Assembly: GCF_019697375.1 (NCBI RefSeq)
Contig: NZ_JAHCDI010000004.1
Span: 5,567,324 to 5,631,323 of the forward strand
Direction of reading: 5' to 3'
Length of the DNA stretch: 64,000 nucleotides
Source: Micromonospora tarapacensis
Lineage (GTDB): Bacteria > Actinomycetota > Actinomycetes > Mycobacteriales > Micromonosporaceae
This document shows positions 24,951-33,353 of this stretch, one piece after another (the first letter of the stretch is position 1; each line of letters begins with the position of its first letter). The notes under the pieces are model-generated. The model was not told the DNA's origin. It ran no database searches and saw only the letters and a list, made by a program, of their open reading frames with translations. Both the position numbers and the translations under genes were made by a program.

Positions 24951-25697
24951 TCAGATCGCGCCGCCGTTGGCGTAGAGCACCTGGCCGTTGACCCAGCGGC
25001 CCGGCCCGGCGAGGAAGGCCACCAGTTCGGCGATGTCGTCGGGGGTGCCGAGGCGCTCCAGCGGCGGCTCGGCGGCAATCCGGGCCAGGGTCTGCTCGTC
25101 CTTGCCGTCGAGGAAGAGGCCGGTCGCGGTCGGTCCGGGAGCCACCGCGTTCACGGTCACGTCGCGACCGCGCAGCTCGCGGGCGAGGACCAGCGTGATC
25201 GCGGAGACCGCACCCTTGCTCGCCGCGTACCCGCTGTAGCCCGGCCGGGCGAAGCGGGTGAGTGAGCTGGAGAAGTTGATGATGGCGCCACCACGGCGGA
25301 CCCGGCGGGCGGCCTGCTGGTCGACCGCGAACGTGCCACGCACGTTGACCCGCAGCAACTGGTCGAGCTGGTCGAGGTCGAGATCGGCGAGCGGAGCCAG
25401 GGCCATCATGCCGGCCGCGTGCACCACCACGTCGACGCCGCCGAACCGGCGTTCCGTGGCGTCGAAGAGGTCGGCCACCTCGGCCTGGTCGGCGACGTCC
25501 GCCGGGATCGCGACGGCGTCGCCGCCGGCCGCCCGGGCCGCCGCCACCGCAGCCTCGGCCTCGGTGTGGTTGCCCCGGTAGCTGACGACGATGGCATACC
25601 CGTCCGCCGCCAGCCGCTCTACCACCTGACGCCCGATGCCCCGGGAGCCACCGGTGACGACGGCGACCCGGCCGGGGGTGGTGGATGTGCTGTTCAT
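24951..25697 (-). CDS. SDR-family oxidoreductase
   Basis: A classical short-chain dehydrogenase of 248 residues: TGGSRGIGRQ cofactor motif, a diphosphate/adenine region, the NFSSS strand, and the catalytic YSGYAASKG with Tyr and Lys. The C-terminus ends in VNGQVLYANGGAI. The ATG at 25697 with GGAGGCACC in front is chosen; the frame continues to 25952 without support. It is divergently paired with a TetR regulator that probably represses it. The substrate is unknown. Confidence 0.9.
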   Translation of the reverse strand: MNSTSTTPGRVAVVTGGSRGIGRQVVERLAADGYAIVVSYRGNHTEAEAAVAAARAAGGDAVAIPADVADQAEVADLFDATERRFGGVDVVVHAAGMMALAPLADLDLDQLDQLLRVNVRGTFAVDQQAARRVRRGGAIINFSSSLTRFARPGYSGYAASKGAVSAITLVLARELRGRDVTVNAVAPGPTATGLFLDGKDEQTLARIAAEPPLERLGTPDDIAELVAFLAGPGRWVNGQVLYANGGAI

Positions 25698-25779
25698 GGT
25701 GCCTCCGGGCTCGATATTTGTGTACGCTGCGTCCATATAAACAACATGAAGACAGAGTGTCCGCATAACGGGAGGGTTA
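25698..25779. promoter_or_regulatory. Divergent SDR/TetR promoter region
   Basis: This 82-bp AT-richer gap contains both start regions and the string TCCATATAAACA, which also occurs before the CE1 gene (4631-4642). It is the expected site of TetR binding. No perfect palindrome was found. Confidence 0.45.
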
Positions 25780-26388
25780 GTGACGCAGCTCACCCCAGAT
25801 GCCGGGCCACCGCTGCGGCGCGGACGGGGCCGCCGTCCCGCCGGCCAGGTCCGCGCGGAGATCCTCACTGCCGCCGGGAACCTCCTCCTGGACGAGGGGA
25901 TGGCCGGCTTCACCATCGAGAAGGTCGCGGCGCAGGCCGGGGCCAGCCGCATGACGATCTACAAGTGGTGGCCGTCCAAGGGCGCACTCGCCCTTGACGG
26001 CTACTTCAGCGTCGTCGCACCGGTGCTGGCCTTTCCCGACACCGGGGACATCGTCGCCGATTTGACCAACCAGCTCGTGTCCTTCGTCCACCTGCTGACC
26101 GACACCTCCGCCGGCCGGGTCGTCAGCCAGCTCATCGCGCAGTCCCAGACCGACCCGGACCTGTCCGCCGCCTTTCGCGAGCGCTACTCCGGCCCGCGCC
26201 GCGCCATCAGCGTCCAGGCGCTCGAGAAGGCGGTGGCCCGGGGGCAGCTGCGGGCGGACATCGATCCGGAGTCCGTCATCGACCAGCTCTGGGGCGCCTG
26301 TTACCACCGCCTGCTCATTCCCGACCAGCCGCTGACCGAGCAGTTCGTGGTGACGTTGGTCGACAACCTGATCCGCGGGCTGCGCTGA
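25780..26388 (+). CDS. TetR-family transcriptional regulator
   Basis: The 202-residue product has a TetR HTH at residues about 25-70 (EILTAAGNLLLDEGMAGFTI then VAAQAGASRMTIYKWWPSKG). Its all-helical ligand domain resembles the AcrR-type group (RVVSQLIAQSQTDPDLSAAF). The GTG start follows GGGAGGG. It probably represses the divergent SDR gene and itself. Confidence 0.9.
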   Translation: MTQLTPDAGPPLRRGRGRRPAGQVRAEILTAAGNLLLDEGMAGFTIEKVAAQAGASRMTIYKWWPSKGALALDGYFSVVAPVLAFPDTGDIVADLTNQLVSFVHLLTDTSAGRVVSQLIAQSQTDPDLSAAFRERYSGPRRAISVQALEKAVARGQLRADIDPESVIDQLWGACYHRLLIPDQPLTEQFVVTLVDNLIRGLR

Positions 26389-26488
26389 CCGTGCGGATGG
26401 CGGTGCCCGACGCCGGGCCGGTGCCACGCCCCGATGCGGCACCCGCCGCCGCTGGCCGTGGCTGACCGCGCCGGATCGAAGATGGGAC

Positions 26489-26660
26489 GCTGCGGTTGTC
26501 CGGACGGCTGGTTCGCCGTTCGTCATGCCCGGTGGAGGCGGATCTCGCCGCCCGGCAGGGCAATCACGAACGGGCGGCGGCGTTGTTCCGCGCGGCGGCG
26601 GACCGGGTGCCCGGCGAGGCCGAGCGTCGGGCGCTGCTCGGCCGGGCCCGGCCCAGGTAG
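26489..26660 (+). pseudogene. 3' fragment of an ECF sigma-factor-type gene
   Basis: Within the 422-bp gap 26389-26810 one frame reads EADLAARQGNHERAAALFRA then GEAERRALLGRARPR and stops at 26658-26660. This resembles the TPR-like helical tail of large ECF sigma factors (SigJ/DUF6596 kind). No upstream part is present. The rest of the gap shows nothing recognisable. Confidence 0.4.
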
Positions 26661-26810
26661 CCGGGGCACGCGGTCCGGGTCGGCGGTGACGCCGACCTCT
26701 ACGCCGACGTGCTGCTCCGTGGGCTCCGCGCCCAGCTGCCCGGGGCGGGTGCAGGCCGCCGCCCTTCGGTGGCGTCGAGGTAGTCGTGGAGGGCCCCGAC
26801 CCTGACCTGA

Positions 26811-27518
26811 TCAGGCGGCCGAGTCCGTGAGGAAGGACTCGACGGCGGTGCGGAAGGCGTCGGGCGCGTTCGGATGGATGTGGTGGCCGGTCGGGAGGGT
26901 CACCAGCCGGCCGGCGGGGATGCGGGCGGTCATCTCGGCCATCGCCTCCTGCGGCAGGTGGCTGGTCGGCCCACCGGCCAGAACCAGGGTCGGGACCGGG
27001 ATCGCCGCCAGCGCCTCCCACCGGGCCGGATCGGGCGCGTTCAGCTCGGCCAGCACGAAGGGCCGGATCTCCCGGTCGTAGTACGGTGCCGAGTCCGGCA
27101 GGCCGGTGGGAATGGTGAAGCCGAGCGGCACCGGCGGCGGGCACTCCTCCAGGACCAGGGCGGCCACCCGCTGCGGTGCCAACTGGGTGGCCAGCAACGT
27201 GGCAACCCCGCCCAACGAGTGCCCGACCAGGACGACCCGGTCCAGCTGCCACCGGTCCAGCAGCGCCAGCAGGTCGTCGCGCAGGACGGTAAGCGAATAG
27301 GGCCCGACCCGGTCGCTGCGGCCCATGCCACGCAGGTCCGGCAGGTAGACGGTGCGGCGCTGGGCGAATGTCGGGGCCAGCGCGTCCCAGGTGGTGCCGT
27401 CGCCCCCGCCGCCGTGCAGCAACACCATCGGCGGTTCACCCACCGCGCCCGGCACGCCCTCGACGGTGCGGTACGCGAGCCATCCCCGACCCATCTCCAT
27501 CCACCGGTACGACCGCAT
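26811..27518 (-). CDS. Alpha/beta-hydrolase
   Basis: A cytoplasmic hydrolase of 235 residues from the ATG at 27518 (MRSYRWMEMG). The frame extends to 27620, which would overlap the start region of the opposite gene. Motifs: VLLHGGGGDGTTW oxyanion loop, VGHSLGGVA nucleophile elbow, LVLAGGPTSH strand and PTGHHIHPN for the catalytic histidine. The substrate cannot be told; relatives include haloperoxidase-like and epoxide-hydrolase-like enzymes. Confidence 0.85.
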   Translation of the reverse strand: MRSYRWMEMGRGWLAYRTVEGVPGAVGEPPMVLLHGGGGDGTTWDALAPTFAQRRTVYLPDLRGMGRSDRVGPYSLTVLRDDLLALLDRWQLDRVVLVGHSLGGVATLLATQLAPQRVAALVLEECPPPVPLGFTIPTGLPDSAPYYDREIRPFVLAELNAPDPARWEALAAIPVPTLVLAGGPTSHLPQEAMAEMTARIPAGRLVTLPTGHHIHPNAPDAFRTAVESFLTDSAA

Positions 27519-27626
27519 GTCCGAAGCGTACGGCGCTGGGCTCCACGACGACGCCCCGCGACGCGCCAGCAGGTCACGGAGTTCGCCGGCAACGGTGGGG
27601 GAAAAACCGCGTGGTTTCATGAGCCC

Positions 27627-28114
27627 ATGGCCAACCCGGGGATTCTCTCCCTCGACGACGATCCGGCGGCCTCCCGCGCGGTCGCCCGGGACATCCGGCG
27701 GCGCTACGGCGACCGTTACCGGGTGGTCCGGGCAGCTTCCGGGCCGGAGGCGCTGCGCGAGGTCAAGCTCCGTGGCGAACAGGTGGCGCTGCTGCTGGCC
27801 GACTACCGGATGCCGGAAATGACCGGCATCGAGTTCCTGGAGGCCGCGATGGACCTGTTCCCCGCGGCCCGCCGGGTGCTGCTGACCGCGTACGCCGACA
27901 CGGGCGAGGCGATCGACGCGATCAACCTGCGGAACTCGCCGGGCTGGTGGGCCTGACCGTCACCCCGGCGCCGGACTTCTACGACCTGGTGGTCGTCGGC
28001 GGTGGGCCGGCCGGGCTGGGTGCCGCCGTGTACGGGGCGTCGGAGGGGCTACGTACCGTCCTGGTGGAACGGCTGGCCACCGGCGGGCAGGCCGGGCAGA
28101 GCAGCCGGACCGAC
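27627..28114 (+). pseudogene. Remnant of a response regulator-thioredoxin reductase fusion
   Basis: The 5' part encodes a receiver domain (LSLDDDPAASRAVARDIRR, ADYRMPEMTG, LLTAYADTG). After DAIN the next recognisable codons are ELAGLVGLTV in another frame, followed by an FAD-binding motif (DLVVVGGGPAGLGAAVYGAS) that breaks off after QAGQSSR near 28114. Intact homologs join receiver, linker and a full thioredoxin-reductase domain in one protein of about 550 residues. Here a deletion near 27930 removed the linker and shifted the frame, and the 3' two thirds are missing. The ATG at 27627 begins a 109-codon receiver-only frame that could still be translated. Confidence 0.75.
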
Positions 28115-28120
28115 CGGGTG

Positions 28121-28158
28121 GCCGGTCCGCGGTCGGAGCACTCCGACCGCGGACCGGC
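28121..28158. terminator. Terminator of the nuclease/nucleotidase gene
   Basis: An almost continuous stem of 16-18 pairs (GCCGGTCCGCGGTCGGAG and complement) lies 15 bp beyond the stop of the minus-strand gene at 28174. Confidence 0.75.
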
Positions 28159-28173
28159 GGTTCCGCTAACCGG

Positions 28174-31100
28174 TCACAGGCGTGCGCACTGGCCCGACGC
28201 CGGGCCCCGCACGGTGTTGGCCCGATCCTCGTTCACCGGCGCCGGGGTGTTACCCGAGCAGGCCAGCGGCCCGTTGATGGTGTTCGCGGCGACCACCACC
28301 GGCCGGCTGCCGGCGTTGCCGGTCACGCTGACCGGGCCACTGACGGTGAGCGTGTCGACCCGCACCCCACCGAGGTTGGCGACGAGCGACACCGGACCGT
28401 TGACCTTGCTCTTGCTGATCTTCAGGTCGCCGGTGGCGCCGGCCACCGTGACCGGACCCGACACCGTGGCGTCCGACAGCTCGAACAGCACCGGACGGGT
28501 GGCGGAGACCGGACCCCGGATGGTGCCACCGGTGACCCGCAGCGAGGCGCCCGCGCCGATCGATACCGGACCGGAGATGGTGGCGTTCTCCACGCAGGTC
28601 AGGCCGGTGGTGACGATCAGCGGCCTGTTGTGTCGGCCGGTGATCGTCGTGGTGCACTGCGGCCCGCCCTGGCCGACGGTCGACCGCGGCTCGGTGTCCG
28701 CCGTGACCGGCGAGTTCGCCGAGAAGTAGCTCACCAGCATGGTGAGGTCGTTGTCCCCGGTGGTCACCGGATCGGTGCCCTCGGCGAGGGTGGTGAAGTT
28801 GTCGCCACCCGCGGCGAGGAACGAGTTCACCGTCACCCGGTAGCTGCCCGCCGGTTCGATCGGCGTGCCGTCCAACTGCATCGAGGTGATCCGCGAGCCC
28901 TGGGCGGCCTGTGGGTCGTACGTGTAGCTGAAGCCGTCCGACACGCCCAACCACAGCACCGGACGGGACGCGCCCGCCGGCTGCCACTGCTCCTCCAGCA
29001 CCTGCTTGATCTGGGCGCCGGTGTAGGTCCTGGTGATCATGTCGTTCGCGAACGGCTGGACGGCGAACGCCTCGGCGTAGGTCACCGTGCCGTCGGTCCC
29101 GTACAGCAGGTCGGCCCGTAGCCCGCCCGGGTTCATGAACGCGATCTGCGCCCCGCCCCGGCCGGCGTCACTGGTGCCGGCAAGCTGCACGTCGGCGATG
29201 AAGTTACCCAGCACCGACTCCTTGCCCCGGTCCTCGTTGCCGTCGGTGTAGGCCCGCCGGATGTCCGCGGTGATCTCACCCAGCTGCTGCTGGCCCAGCT
29301 CCGCGGCCCTCTCCTTGGCCATGGCCACGATCTCGGCGACCGCCGGGTCCTGTGGCGCGCCGACCACGTCGACCAGCGACGCATCGGCGGAGGTGACAGC
29401 CCCCGCCTCCGGGTCGAAGGTCAGCGTGACCTTGCCCAGGCGCTTGCCGTAGTCCTCGGCCTGGACGATCGGACGCAGCTTGTCCGTGCCCGGAACCGGG
29501 ACCTCGAAGGCGTACGGCTGGTGGGTGTGCCCGCTGAAGATCACGTCGACGGTGGCGTCGGCCCGGGTGAACTTGCCGAAGACCGGGTCGTTCGCCAACG
29601 CCTCGGGGGAGTCGATGTGCTCCGTCGCGGCACCCTCGTGCGCGAGCAGCACCACCACGTCGGCCTCGCCGTTGTCCGGATTGCCGTCCTTGAGCTGACC
29701 GGCGACGAGGTTGGCCTCGACCACCGGGTCGCGGAAGGTCAGGCCCGCGATGCCGTCCGGGCTGACCAGTGATCCGGTCTGCTCGGTGACCACGCCGATG
29801 AAACCGACCCGGACCCCGCCGATGGTGTCGACCGAGTACGCCGGCAGCGCCCGGGTGTCACCCCGGTACACGTTGGCACCCAGGTACGGGAAGTCGGCCC
29901 GGTCGGCCACCCGGCCGGTCAGGTCCGCCATGCCCTTGTCGAACTCGTGGTTGCCCACCGCCGACACGAGCAGGCCGGCCTCGTTCAACGCGTCGATCGT
30001 CGGGTTGTCGTCGTCGATCGCCGAGATGAAGGTGGACGCGCCGATGTTGTCACCGGCGGACACGAACGCGGTGTTCGGATTTTCCGCCCGCAGCTGACCC
30101 ACCAGGCCGGCGACCTGGGCGGCACCGCCGACCGGCTGACCGTCCACCGTGGCCGGTGACTCCAGTCGGCCGTGGAAGTCGTTGATGCTCAGCAGTTGCA
30201 GGTCCACCGGATTCGGCCCGGTGCTGATCCCCACCACCAGCGGGTTGTGGTCGCTGGCCCGGTACGGGTCCGCCGCGAAGAACTCGGGCAGGCCGTTGTA
30301 CTGGAAGGCGTACGACTCGACCGCGTTGATCTGCCACACGTCGACCCCGGTCACCCGGGCCGCCAGCGACGGCGAGGCGACCGCGTGGTCGAGCGAGCCG
30401 GACTCACCATTGAAGACGTAGCTCGTCCGGCCGGTGTCGTTGAGGTTGAGGTACTGCTCGTCGTAGAGGGCCTGCATCGGGTCCTCGTGGGTGTACGCGT
30501 TGAAGTCACCCAGCAGCAGCACGTCGGAGGTGCCGCTGTCGGCCTTCACCTGGTCGACGAACGCGGCCAGCGCCCGGGCCTGCCGGACCCGGTCGCCGTT
30601 CCAGCTACCCTGCCCGTCCCCGGCGTCGGCGTTGTCGCCGGTGCCGGCGCCGCTCTTGGACTTGAAGTGGTTGGCGACCACGACGAAGTCGACCGGGCCG
30701 GCGGTGAACGCCTGCGCGATCGGCTCGCGGGCGTTGAACCAGACCGTCTCGTCATTGACCGAGCGCGACGGACCCTTCGGCTGGGCCTTCGCCGGCTTGA
30801 AGATGATCGCCGTGGTGATGACGTCCTGCTCTGCCGCGCCGGGCAGCTCGGCCGGAGTGCGGACGTAGTCCCAGGTGCCTGCGCCGTCGGCGGTGTTCAG
30901 GGCGGCGACAAGTCGCTTGAGTGCCTGCTGCGGGTCCTCGGCGTTGAACCGCACCGAGTTCTCGATCTCCTCAAGCGCGACCACGTCGGCGTCCAGCGCG
31001 GTGATCGCCGAGACGATCTTCGCCTCCTGCTTGGCCAGCGCGGCCTCGTCGGCGGCGCCGCGTGCGTCCCCACCGAAGTGCACGAAGTAGTTCAGCACGT

Positions 31101-32541
31101 TGAAGCTGGCCACCCGCAGATCGCCGCCGACGTCGACCGGCGCGGCGGTACGCGGGTTGGTGACCTTGAAGGTGGTCCGGGCGGCCGGCGGGGTGTCCGC
31201 GTCGACCGGGAGGGTCGGCTGCAGACGCCACTCGTTGAAGCCGTACGAGAGCACCGATGATCCGAACGCCTCCACCGAGTCGCCGACCCGCAGCGGGTTC
31301 GCCGGGGAGACGTACGGCGGCAGCAGCCCGGCCGTGGCCAGGTTGGTGGTCCTGCCGTCATCGATCAGGAGCCGGCGCAGCCTGTTCTCGGCGGCCAGTT
31401 GCTGGGCGACCGTGGAGCCGGGCCGGGCCACGTCGGTCGGGGTCCGGGCCGGCTGGTCACCCGCGGCGAGCACCACCTCGCCGTACCGGTTGGTGTTGTA
31501 GACCTCGGAGACGGCGTACTGGCCGACGGGCGCCACCAGCATCGACTCCACCGACTCGCGGGCCGCCTCGTCCAGCGGCAGCTCGACCGGGACCGGCGCG
31601 GGCAGCGGCACGTCCTGCGCACAGACCTGGACGTCGCCCCTGGCGGCAATGGTGACCTGGGTGAGCCCGTTGTACTCGCTCGCGGTGCCGCTGACCCGGA
31701 TCCGGTCGCCGATCGCGACGGACGGGTGGTTGGCGGTGTTGGTGGTCAGGTAGACGAAGATGCCGTCCGAGGCGGTACCGCCCGCGACGGCGCGGTCCCC
31801 GCCGCTGCCCGCCGTCTGCACGTACACCCCGTTGTAGCCACCGGTGCGGTGGTCGGCGGTGACGATGCCCTCGACGGTCACCCGGGTGCCCGCCACCGGT
31901 GTGGCGTTGCCGGTGCCCTGGACCTCGGCGATGGTGTGGTCCACAGTGACCGTGCAGCCGGTCGGGTCGGGATCGGGATCGGGATCGGGGGTGCCGTTGC
32001 GGACACCGAAGCTGTGCGGCGCCGCGGTCTGCCAGTTGCCGTCGACCCGTTGCAAAGAGTGGCCAACCGGAGTCGAGGCGGTTTCCTGCGCGCCCAGGGC
32101 GGCGCCGGTCCGGCCGTTCGCCGGCCCGCCGACCGCGGTGAAGGTCCCCTCGTAGCTGAGGAACTCCGCGACGTCGCCGCCGGGCGCGACGAGCGCGATG
32201 CCGTCGGGCGCACCGTTCTGGATGCCGTTCGTCGGGTACGACTCGACGACCACGCCCGCCGCCGGAACCACGCCGCTCAGCGTCCTGGTGCTGTAGGCCG
32301 TGCCGTTGGCGCCGTTGTAGAGGACGATCTGCCAGCCGGTCAGGTCGTACCCGGCCGGCGCCTCGACCTCGACCGCCTCACCCGTGTCCGTGCCGGCGTT
32401 GTCGTAGTGGATCTCACTGATGAACGGCGTCGTCGACGCCGGCTCGGCGACGGCGGCGGTGCCGCTGGACAGGGTCAGCGCGGCGGCGGTGACCAGTACG
32501 CCCGGGATCGTGACTAGTCGTGTGCTTCTTGTTCGCAACAT
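28174..32541 (-). CDS. Secreted nuclease (ExeM/NucH-like) fused to 5'-nucleotidase
   Basis: The ATG at 32541 (GGAGG in front) gives 1455 residues. After a signal peptide come a lamin-tail domain (FISEIHYDNAGTD), an OB-like domain (GGYNGVYVQT), and an endonuclease/exonuclease/phosphatase domain (RVASFNVLNYFVHFGGDARG, VALEEIEN, VVANHFKSKSG, LLLGDFNAY, SDHNPLV). A complete 5'-nucleotidase follows: metallophosphatase motifs LLSINDFHGRLE, AGDNIG, GNHEFDKG and FSGHTHQ, then the nucleotidase C-domain. The C-terminal 170 residues are a solenoid with repeated xxxSGPVxV turns. The protein could degrade extracellular DNA to nucleotides and then release phosphate and nucleosides. A short motif D-P-D-P-D-P precedes the OB domain. 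Confidence 0.92.
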   Translation of the reverse strand: MLRTRSTRLVTIPGVLVTAAALTLSSGTAAVAEPASTTPFISEIHYDNAGTDTGEAVEVEAPAGYDLTGWQIVLYNGANGTAYSTRTLSGVVPAAGVVVESYPTNGIQNGAPDGIALVAPGGDVAEFLSYEGTFTAVGGPANGRTGAALGAQETASTPVGHSLQRVDGNWQTAAPHSFGVRNGTPDPDPDPDPTGCTVTVDHTIAEVQGTGNATPVAGTRVTVEGIVTADHRTGGYNGVYVQTAGSGGDRAVAGGTASDGIFVYLTTNTANHPSVAIGDRIRVSGTASEYNGLTQVTIAARGDVQVCAQDVPLPAPVPVELPLDEAARESVESMLVAPVGQYAVSEVYNTNRYGEVVLAAGDQPARTPTDVARPGSTVAQQLAAENRLRRLLIDDGRTTNLATAGLLPPYVSPANPLRVGDSVEAFGSSVLSYGFNEWRLQPTLPVDADTPPAARTTFKVTNPRTAAPVDVGGDLRVASFNVLNYFVHFGGDARGAADEAALAKQEAKIVSAITALDADVVALEEIENSVRFNAEDPQQALKRLVAALNTADGAGTWDYVRTPAELPGAAEQDVITTAIIFKPAKAQPKGPSRSVNDETVWFNAREPIAQAFTAGPVDFVVVANHFKSKSGAGTGDNADAGDGQGSWNGDRVRQARALAAFVDQVKADSGTSDVLLLGDFNAYTHEDPMQALYDEQYLNLNDTGRTSYVFNGESGSLDHAVASPSLAARVTGVDVWQINAVESYAFQYNGLPEFFAADPYRASDHNPLVVGISTGPNPVDLQLLSINDFHGRLESPATVDGQPVGGAAQVAGLVGQLRAENPNTAFVSAGDNIGASTFISAIDDDNPTIDALNEAGLLVSAVGNHEFDKGMADLTGRVADRADFPYLGANVYRGDTRALPAYSVDTIGGVRVGFIGVVTEQTGSLVSPDGIAGLTFRDPVVEANLVAGQLKDGNPDNGEADVVVLLAHEGAATEHIDSPEALANDPVFGKFTRADATVDVIFSGHTHQPYAFEVPVPGTDKLRPIVQAEDYGKRLGKVTLTFDPEAGAVTSADASLVDVVGAPQDPAVAEIVAMAKERAAELGQQQLGEITADIRRAYTDGNEDRGKESVLGNFIADVQLAGTSDAGRGGAQIAFMNPGGLRADLLYGTDGTVTYAEAFAVQPFANDMITRTYTGAQIKQVLEEQWQPAGASRPVLWLGVSDGFSYTYDPQAAQGSRITSMQLDGTPIEPAGSYRVTVNSFLAAGGDNFTTLAEGTDPVTTGDNDLTMLVSYFSANSPVTADTEPRSTVGQGGPQCTTTITGRHNRPLIVTTGLTCVENATISGPVSIGAGASLRVTGGTIRGPVSATRPVLFELSDATVSGPVTVAGATGDLKISKSKVNGPVSLVANLGGVRVDTLTVSGPVSVTGNAGSRPVVVAANTINGPLACSGNTPAPVNEDRANTVRGPASGQCARL

Positions 32542-32660
32542 GTAAGCGGCCTCCGAGGGAGTAGACCGCTGGAGGATAAGCGGCAGCGGTGTCCAGGCGG
32601 GAGCCACCGGGTGTACCTAAACCGGCATTCGTCGCGACGAGCGGATGTCCGGCCGGCGGT

Positions 32661-33353
32661 TCAGCTGCCCCGGGCCACCGGGCCGATCAGGTGCCGCTCG
32701 GTGCCGGTCATGCTGAGCATCACCCACTGCACCTTGCCCTTGGTGATCAGACCGACCATCTCCGGGTGCAGCTGGGTGAACCAGTTCTGCACGCTGACCA
32801 GCCCGAGGGCGGTCGCGGCCGTGGCCGCCTCGGCGGCGGTGAGCCGCTGGAGCAGCACGATGTCGCTGCGTACCAGCACCTCGACGTCCCAGCCGGCCAG
32901 ATCGTCGCGGACGACCAGGGTGGCCCGCCAGGGTGCGCTGAGACTGGTGTCCGCGCCGGCCACCGGGCCGGTGTCGATCACCACGAGCTGAGGTTCGGTC
33001 GGGGTGGCCGGGACCGGGGGAGCGACCCCGGGCGGCAGGAAGGAGGCGATCTCCCGGCCGATGACGCAGCGCCGCAGGTAGGCGTCCCACTCCTGTTCCC
33101 GGGCGGTCTGGATGAACAGCCGGGTGCCCAGCGCCAGGGACCGGAAGGCGAGCAGTTCGGCCGCGCGTACCCCGCCGGTCAGCATCAGCCGGGTCGGCTC
33201 GGCCCGGAACATCCGCAGCCCCACCGGCTCCTGCTGCCGGTTGCGGCCGACCACCAGGCCGCCACCCCCGGCGACCAGGTTCAGCCCGGCGACGGTGGCC
33301 CCGTCGGCGACGTGCAAGCCCATCCGGCTGGCGGGAAAACCGACGCTGTTCAC
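32661..33353 (-). CDS. T7SS-associated protein coupled to eccE, unknown function
   Basis: The GTG at 33353 overlaps the eccE stop codon (GTGA), so translation is coupled. The 230-residue product begins MNSVGFPASRMGLHVADGAT and contains GLVVGRNRQQEPVGLRMFR and GGVRAAELLAFRSLALG, with a mixed alpha/beta fold and no membrane segment. It resembles a conserved companion of EccE in actinomycete ESX loci and may act as a cytosolic partner. It is the last gene of this minus-strand group; 107 bp separate it from the nuclease gene. Confidence 0.7.
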   Translation of the reverse strand: MNSVGFPASRMGLHVADGATVAGLNLVAGGGGLVVGRNRQQEPVGLRMFRAEPTRLMLTGGVRAAELLAFRSLALGTRLFIQTAREQEWDAYLRRCVIGREIASFLPPGVAPPVPATPTEPQLVVIDTGPVAGADTSLSAPWRATLVVRDDLAGWDVEVLVRSDIVLLQRLTAAEAATAATALGLVSVQNWFTQLHPEMVGLITKGKVQWVMLSMTGTERHLIGPVARGS

